From positions 12,465,501 to 12,529,500 of the forward strand of contig JAMJFZ010001133.1 of NCBI GenBank assembly GCA_026225945.1: a stretch of 64,000 bases of DNA, read 5' to 3'. The first letter of the stretch is position 1, and each line of letters starts with the position of its first letter. The translations under genes were made by a program, and so were the position numbers. The notes beneath the pieces are model-generated. The model worked only from the letters and a program-made list of their open reading frames with translations, ran no database searches and was not told the DNA's origin. Below are positions 56,866 to 64,000 of this stretch, piece after piece. The stretch is from Cricetomys ansorgei. Lineage: Eukaryota > Chordata > Mammalia > Rodentia > Nesomyidae.

Positions 56866-58149
56866 AGGAACTAGGGATCAGCTATTGTCCACTGGATCTG
56901 AATGTGATGATTCACTTTAAATATATTGTTTCATGGAATAAGTTGTGCCTGGAAGAGGTATTCTGTTTCTTTGTCTGGTCTTGTACTTACATAATGTGTT
57001 ATCACCTGCATTTCTTCTCAGTATGTTTTCTTAAAGTTATTTATGCTTTGAAACTACAAGTAAGGATATATTTACTTCTAGTACTAACAAGTTACTACTT
57101 ATTAGCAACTTGTTAGACAGTTTCTGGAGCACTAAAAGTAAATAATTATGCATATTTGTGTTTTAAAACTGTAGGATCCATTCCTGAAAAATTTCAAATT
57201 CTATAAAATTATGAAAATTCATAAAGGATAGGAATCAAAAGGTTAGATAAAGTTAATTAAGATATTCATACTTAGAGCCGATAAAAACATCAGTAAACTC
57301 AAAACAAGCAGGCATTTAATTTTTGTGAATATTGTACTTTGTTAAAGTCAGTGAGTTTTGCATTCTTTGTTTTAGGGGTGCATGTTTCCACATTACTGTG
57401 GGCCCATGGCAGTACCCAGTGGTGGCATGGCAGAGGTCTCTCTGCTTCCATTCGTGCATAGTTCTTGATGAATGAATGGTGTGAGTGATCGTCAAATCAG
57501 AAATCAGATTATGCCATTCCTCCATTTACACACTTTCTGCAGTTTTTTATTAGGCTTGGAGAAAGTTCCAATGTCCTATTGATCCTCTGGTTTCTGTCTA
57601 GTTTCACAGTCTCCTTTGCCCCTCACCACATCTCAGAATGCATTGCATTCCTGGCCCAGTTCCCTCACTAACACACCCTAGATGCGATGGTTGGCTAAAG
57701 TTTCTTTACTCAGATTTGTTATTGCTCCTCTTCACAGAGCCTGCCCCATCTGCCTCAACTTACATTGCTCTCCATCTCCATACCTTTCTGCCATATTTTC
57801 CCACCTCATCTCACTATTTGTTTCCATTAAATCCCATATCAAAATTTTTAATGCTTAGTGTTTCTGTGCATCCCTCCCAGTGACCCATAGGCTCTAGAAA
57901 TGTAAGTTTGCTCTTTGCTCTCATTTGCTGTGTACAACCATTGTCCAATGTACACATCTTTAGATAGAGATGGTCAATATGTACTTTGCTCCTTCAGCAA
58001 ATATCTACTGAATATTACATTCAAGTGCTTTGCTTTTTTATTTTAATTATTGGGAATTTCATACATGAGTACTGTAGTGATATCAGTTACATGTCCCCCC
58101 AACTCTTCCTGTCTTCCCCATTCCTCTCAAATTCATAATCCTCTTATAA

Positions 58150-58210
<61 letters not shown>

Positions 58211-59010
58211 ACAGCCCACTGAGGTAATTTAGAGTTGTTTGTGTGTGTTTAGGGCTGACTCCTTGGAATTGGATAACCCGGCAGGCACTCATCCCTGGAG
58301 AAGACTGATTGTCTTTCTCAGAAGCCATCGATTATCTGTAGTTCTTCATCTAGGGTGTGACTTTGTGAGAACTCTCATCCTTGTTGGCTTGTCAGCTGCT
58401 GTTGTTGTTCAGACCTTGTTCAGATGATCACATTGTTCAGATTCTCTGGTAGCAGCTTTCCTGTCATGTATAGAAGGCATGCTCTCATAGCAGACACTGT
58501 TTTCTTAGTATTATGACTGTGTCCATAGTTAAACTACACAAAATATACCTTGACTGTTTAAATAACAGGAAACTAACTTATCTTTCCTTGTCTTCCCTTT
58601 CCCTGATGTAGCCTTCTTTCTGCGTGGTCTTTGAGCAAAAAAGTTGATCAGTTTCCACACACATGGGAATAATTTTATCTTTTTATATTTCAATAGTTTT
58701 AATAAAATGGAAAATTGTATTTAAAACAAACCCAGAATTTTTTCTTTTAATTTTTATAGTAAAACCAAATATGGCTTTTCTTCCAAATTTTCTGTTAAGA
58801 GTTCTGATATTAACCTGACTGTTCACCCTTTTCATGCTTAGGATTCCACAAAGCATTGACATCTAATCTTCTAACAAACAAAACTATTAATTAGAACTCA
58901 GGGTAGCAAGGGAGAACGTGACTTGAGAGTTTCTAATGACCAAGGGGGTTGTCAGAGCAAAGTATTTGCAACAGTTCTTGCCTGGGTGAAGGCAGTATAA
59001 GGTGGATTTT
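55757..59010. other. Unique AT-rich DNA with two CA arrays
   Basis: Contains (CA)n at 56822-56864 and a long (CA)n at 58150-58208 (about 29 units). A 212-codon + frame at 56478-57116 crosses the first CA array and shows no family resemblance. A CpG-bearing patch, 'cagtggcttacgagagaagtttgtccgctgc', lies at 55998-56035. No gene seen. Confidence 0.5.
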
Positions 59011-59197
59011 TTTTAACTTTATTTATTTTATGTTCATTGGTGTTTTGTCTGCATATATGTCTGTGTGCATGTGCCAGATCCCATGGAACAGGAATAACAG
59101 ACAGTTATGAACTGTCATGTGGGTGCTTGGGAATTGGACCCAGGTCCTCTGAAAGAGCTGTCAGTGCTCTTAACCACTAATCCATCGCTCCAGCCCC
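59011..59197 (-). repeat. B3-type SINE
   Basis: Starts 'aactttatttattttatg', contains 'gggtgcttgggaattggacccaggtcctctgaaagagctg' and ends 'ttaaccactaatccatcgctccagcccc'. Full length. Confidence 0.92.
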
Positions 59198-59221
59198 AGT
59201 AAGGTGGACCTTTGAAGTTAT

Positions 59222-59632
59222 GGAAGGATGCCCTTAGTTAGGTTTCTATTGCTGTGATGAAACACATCACATGAGCAAAATCAACTTGTGGAGAAAGGGG
59301 TTTACTTCGTTTGTTTTGTATCTGAGTTATGGTTGATTGAGGGAAGCCAAGGCAGGAACCTGGAGACAAGATAGGAAGCAGAGGCCATGAGGAACATTGC
59401 GTACTGGCTTGCTCCTCATGACTTCCTCCACCTGCTTCCTTCTATGACTCAGGACTCCCTTCCCCAGGTGGCACCACCACTGTGATCTGGGTCCTTTCCC
59501 ATAAATCACTAATCAAGAAAATGTCCTAAAGACTTGCCTCCAGGCCAGTCTTATGGAGACATTTTCTCAGTTGCAGTTCCCTTCTGTGTCAAATTGATAA
59601 AACAAAACACAAAACTACCCAAGACGGGCAGA
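59222..59632 (-). repeat. LTR-like rodent repeat (TGTCAACTTGACA type), reversed
   Basis: 'gttaggtttctattgctgtgatgaaacac', 'gcagaggccatgaggaacattgcgtactggcttgctcc', 'aatcaagaaaatgtcc' and 'tgtgtcaaattgata' are the reverse complement of the repeat at 892-1290. Nearly full length. Confidence 0.75.
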
Positions 59633-62268
59633 GATTGAGATTGGAAAATTTGTGACATAATGCTTTAGGGTTATTTAACAAGATGAAAATATCAAAAAGA
59701 GTTTTGAAAAGTAAATGGTTATTTAGAAGGGGATCTGTTTGCATGGGTGAGGAGAATTCTTTCTCAGATATAAGGATGTATTTGCTTAAGCAATGAAACG
59801 CTGGTTTTATTTATTGGTATCTAAGTTTTGTTTCCCTGGATAGAGAACTAATTAGCATCAACATGTCTATTCCTAGTGAAGTAGGTAGCTGTAGTTCTTC
59901 CAGGGACCTGCTTCCCCTTTTAACCCCTCTGTCTATAGAGAGTTGTCCTTAAGCATACTGCGTGTAGATTCTTATCATCTGAGATTTTATTTTAATATGA
60001 GTGACTTTTGTAATAATTATGAAAGTATTGCTCATTACTACCCAGGTACTCTCTGCTCTCCAGGATTTCGGTTCTCCCTCCTGTGTCCCCTCTGTACACC
60101 TTGTCACCTGTCACTTGGTTTCTAGACTCACATCCTGATAACTTCCATCCCTTACAAACTGGGAGAGGCGCAAGACCTGATCACCCATTCACCCCATCCT
60201 CCCTCCAAGGTCAAATCAATCATTTCTTAATGACTTCTTATTCCCAAGTTTTCCTCGTACCTTCTTGTACTTTTTTAAAGAAATTAGCACCCATATCTTT
60301 GTTTTCTATTATTTGGTGCATTTATTCTACTTCTCTATAAAATATCCACGCTGTTTCCTACAGAATTTTGTCTTTCTCTTTCTGTCCTCATATCCCTATT
60401 CAAGGACCAACAAATGACAAAAATCTTATTCTTTCCTGAAGATTTTAGGTCACGGAGATGAGAGATATATTATGAGTTAGCAATTACACACATCTTGATT
60501 TATGTATTACAGTTTAGTTCAGAGAAGAAAAATACACTTTAAGAGAAAGTATTTTATGCAGGCTGCTCCATAGCTGTTGACTGACAGTGCTAAACCAACT
60601 GTAAGCAAATGGATAAAGCCATTTGACCACTTAATTGCATTTCACAATTCAAAATGGCAGAGGGATAGCTTTAAAAACATATGGGGCAGTTCACTGATGC
60701 AAAAAATGCTGGGCACTGATGCAAAGCTATGTGTCATACCCATTAGTAGGGACAGTCCTAAGTCTCAGGAATCCACAAAGGTTGTGAAGCACACATCCAA
60801 GGAGAGGGTCACATTGCCCTCCTTTAAGAGAGAGAAAAGGAGAATTCTGAGGTACTCTGGTTAATGTTTCCTAACTCGGCAGGAGTCGTAAGGGCTCAAA
60901 GGGAAGAACGGTAATCATGTTGGGAAACGCATCATGGGTCACGGTAGCCAAGTATTTTGGCTTTCTTGTCAGTACAAAAATACGGTTTGCTGTGGGTGAT
61001 CTTCAAAACTGGCTTGTGAGAAGACCATAATAAATTAGGGTTTTTCAGTTAGTGAAGTCTATCTTCCAGGGATTATCAGTGGCAAAGTGATTTAACCAGA
61101 GAGGAGGCATCTTGGACAGAGTAGGCCTGTGGTATTGTGAGCATCCATGAGATTTTTAGTAAGGTCCGTCTGAAAGGTGACAAGCAGCTAAAGTAATAAA
61201 GAAAGCTGACATTACAGGCATGCACAGCATTAAGCATGACATTACATTTCATCAAGCTACTGAAAGTTGAAATCTGGCCAGTCAGAACAAACCATTTTTA
61301 AAGCTGCTTGAGTTAATTTATATGCAGATGGCTACCTATGACTGACAGTTGGCTACCCACTGGGCAACCCAGGCCCGGAAATTAATGGACAGGTACGGTA
61401 TGGCAGTGTAGATTTTGTAGTGTATTTTATATTGCACAAGTTTGCCTTCCATGGAATATTTTAAATGAAAAATATCAGATAAAAATATGGGGTTTGATAG
61501 AGGGAAGCATAGTCATGTCAACATCAACGTTTAAGCAGAATACAGATAGAGCAGAGCCCAGTGGGAGGGGCCATGATGATGAAGAAGATGGAGCATCAGA
61601 GAAGCATGTCCCAGTGCAGCACAGTGGGGTGAAGGCAAAGATTTAGGAAAATGAAAATGGGTGGAAGCAGCAGGATTTATTGCTGGAGTAAGACAAGAGG
61701 ACACCTTGGTAACTTGAGGAAAAGGGGAAATTGATGCGCACGTTTTAATTCTCAGGGTGGATAGCTAACCTTTATTATGTACATTTCTGAAACACATCCC
61801 TGAGTCTGTCGAGGTAAAACCATTATCTCCAGCTGTGTTCCTCTGTGAGTGTCGTAAAACAGCATTCAATTTTTGGCTTCAAGCTTGGTCCCTATTAAAT
61901 CCTAAGAGTCTTCAAATTTAAAAACAAGGGTAATCTTTATTTCTCTCTTTAAAATCCTGGGACGTCATAATATTTTAGTTAGTAAAGTGGGTTTTTTTTT
62001 ATTGCTGCTGCTATTTCATAACAAATTCCTAAGGATGTGTAGTAGCATCCCCATGTTTCAAGGCTTGCTTTCTCCTTGCAGTACAGGATCACATATGTAA
62101 ACATGTATTTAAAAGGTGAATATATTCATGTTGCCCTTTGCACTGTGTGCTGAAAATGAACATATCTATGCATTCCCTTAGTCTTATTTGAAACTCACAT
62201 TCACTGATCATTCCACTGCAGAGCAAAACGGATCCTCCAGGGATTATGCACACAGAACCATGCATATA
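59633..62268. other. Unique DNA, no gene seen
   Basis: About 2.6 kb without recognised repeat. A 95-codon frame at 60577-60864 (basic, Ser/Lys-rich) has no family resemblance. The stretch 61180-61430 is of balanced composition and repeat-free and could be a conserved non-coding element; this cannot be judged here. Confidence 0.4.
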
Positions 62269-62554
62269 CAGAGGCTCTCAATCTGTGGGTCATGACCTCT
62301 TGGGGGGGGTCAAAGAACCCTCTTACAGGGATTGTCTAAGATGATCTGCACTCTAGATATTTTACATTACAGTTCATAACAGTGGCAAAAATACAGTGAT
62401 GTAATACACTTACAGTTTAACTTCTGTTTAAGGACTGTAAGACTTTATCTTACATCTAATGAAGGCAAATCAAGCAACAAAAGTGATTTTATGGTTGGAG
62501 GTCACCACAACCATGGGAACCATAGCACAGCGTTAGGAAGGTTGAGAACCACTG
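62269..62554. mobile_element. URR1-type hAT non-autonomous DNA transposon
   Basis: Left terminus 'cagaggctctcaatctgtgggtc' and right terminus 'ggaaggttgagaaccactg' are inverted copies of the hAT-Charlie end CAGTGGTTCTCAACC. Internal words 'gtcatgacctcttgggggg', 'tttacattacagttcataacagtggcaaaa' and 'ggaggtcaccacaaccatggg' fit the rodent URR1 consensus. At 286 bp it cannot encode a transposase. An 8-bp target-site duplication is not evident (tgcatata versus ctctggag). Confidence 0.85.
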
Positions 62555-63863
62555 CTCTGGAGTTTGTTTCCTTGTGCATATTTGTGCTGCCTAATTATGG
62601 TTGTAAAATGTTTTTCACGTTGATGTCAAATCACAGCTCTCTCATTTTCTATTTAAATCTCCTGACGTACCTAAGAAAAAATGAACTTTAGGTTATGCCA
62701 AAAGTCATATTGCAGGATTTAAGTTTTTATCTGTTAATCCCCATCTGCTATCTAATTCTTGGAAACCCGACGTGATGAAGAATTGTTTCATTTATAAAGG
62801 ATTTTTTTTTTTTAAAGAAAAGGATCTCGAAGTTCTATAATCTTGAGGGGTAGAATTTTCTTTGCTCTAGAAAACTCTTCTTGACGGTGTGGCATAGTAC
62901 CAGGCTTTTATTCTTTTATTCGACATTTTTGGTTAAGGTGTTTTCGGCTCTCGGTGCCCCGTTCTGTTGCTGACTTTATGTGGTTGAGTGGCAGGTCTGC
63001 AGTTGCTGATAAGTGTGTCTGCCCAGGAGCTCCATCAGCCTCCCCTGCTCCTTCCACCGCGGCTGCTTCCACACAGTGCCTCTCAAGTAATCAACAAGGC
63101 CAAGTGCCCTGCCCCTGCTGAAAGCTTACGTAATCTTCTTGTTCTTTTAAGGTTTTAGCCAGCAGAGCTGTGTGTGCCCTGATTCTGCTTGTATGTCTCC
63201 GTATCCCACCTTAAATATTTGAACTTTATCTAAGGTATATAAATTTTAATTGTATCTCAAATGTCCCCAGCATTCTTCATGTAAGTTATCTTTTTTTTTT
63301 TTTTTTAATCCAATAGCTTGAAAGATAAAAGGCCTCTCTAGGCACTCAGTTTCTCTCTAGGCACTCAGAGTCTTCTCACTCACTGCTTGTCCTATGTTGG
63401 TTTCCTCCTGCTACAGATATACAAACAGCTTCTCTTCCTATCTTACGCTCACTTTGTCTCTGAAAACAGTATCTTTCTCACAGGACATTATCACTTTAAA
63501 ACGCACTGGAATAGTTTCTGTTTGTAACAGTTTACTGGATTCGATGAAACAAATTTTAATTAAAACTAGTTCCTCTTCTTCTGCCTCCCCTCTCCCAGTT
63601 CTCCAAAACCTAACATTTTTTTCAATTGGTATCTTATTTATATTTTGGGAATGGGAGGCAAAATGTAGGTTTTAGTTTTTACTTGATGGCATTGTAGGAG
63701 TGTTAGGAAAAATAAATAGAATGAAATTGTTTTCCATTCCTTTGACGGATTCCCAATCTTGATGAAATATTATTCGTATAAATTTTACATGTGATATTTG
63801 TGTATGTAATTTACGTGTATTTGTATTTTATCTGTGTTTACTTTCTCAGCAATACATATATAC
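62555..63863. other. Unique DNA, no gene seen
   Basis: A somewhat GC-richer patch lies at 62940-63130. A T-run is at 63290-63306. 'ctctctaggcactcag' occurs twice in tandem at about 63334-63369. No gene recognised. Confidence 0.4.
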
Positions 63864-63991
63864 ATTTCTTACAAAATCATTCATATACATATATGTATAC
63901 ATATACATACATATATGGATGTATGTGAATATATATATATATGCATATATATATATACACACACCCATACATGAATGATTTGGTAAGAAAT
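63864..63991. repeat. Inverted repeat around TA-rich core
   Basis: The arms 63864-63884 and 63971-63991 are 21 bases long and inverted with one mismatch. The 86-base core is alternating TATA/CATA/TATG text ending in CACACAC. It could fold into a long hairpin. Confidence 0.8.
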
Positions 63992-64000
63992 GCTAAACCC

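Noticed and set aside
56478..57116. 212-codon + strand frame, the longest outside clear repeats
   Set aside because: It runs through a CA microsatellite (poly-HT) and ends in Leu/Tyr/Phe-rich text typical of AT-rich DNA; no domain is recognised.
1..64000. CRISPR arrays, bacterial operons, phage genes, tRNA or rRNA genes
   Set aside because: None seen. Tandem repeats are microsatellites or L1 monomers, and the tRNA-like motifs found belong to SINE heads.

Overview
This window is nuclear DNA from a muroid rodent, and it is almost entirely non-coding. The evidence is the repeat content: B1, B2/B3 and B4 SINEs, Lx-type L1 LINEs, a URR1-type hAT element, older mammalian MIR and MaLR copies, and many long CA/GT microsatellites. 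The wording of the B1 copies at 11225 and 54275 ('ggcggtggtggcgcacacc', 'ggatctctgtgag') resembles cricetid rodents (vole, hamster, deer mouse) more than house mouse. That is an impression from memory, not a computed placement. Base composition is AT-rich and CpG-poor, except for one short CpG island.

Layout. 0-2.3 kb: AT-rich unique DNA, a rodent LTR-like repeat, MIR fragments and a B4. 2.3-7.4 kb: a long degraded L1 with tandem 5' monomers of about 238 bp, a dead ORF1, a CCA microsatellite, a dead ORF2, and then an inverted piece of ORF2. 7.4-28.6 kb: SINE-rich, LTR-bearing DNA with microsatellites, including an LTR-like insert that splits a B3 SINE at 19.6-20.2 kb. 28.85-29.33 kb: a CpG island with GC boxes and two good splice donors (GT at 29036 and 29321), the only convincing gene-related signal; it is probably the promoter and first exon of a + strand gene whose other exons I cannot find here. 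29.3-64 kb: AT-rich DNA, perhaps the first intron of that gene, with SINEs, two minus-strand L1 stretches (43.5-44.1 and 53.1-55.2 kb), a 490-bp TG array at 48.2 kb, several CA arrays, and a URR1 element at 62.3 kb. The last 140 bp hold an inverted repeat around a TA-rich core.

No intact protein-coding gene, tRNA, rRNA, CRISPR array or bacterial-type system is present. Most open frames are chance frames in AT-rich DNA, in repeats, or in CA/GT tracts. I did not find a novel multi-gene system. The items most worth a second look are the orphan CpG-island exon, the L1 monomer array, the nested and inverted repeat structures, and two possible old retrocopies (13.39-13.7 kb + strand, 46.92-47.24 kb - strand). 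Repeat family names rest on recall of consensus sequences; boundaries are good to roughly 10-30 bases unless stated.
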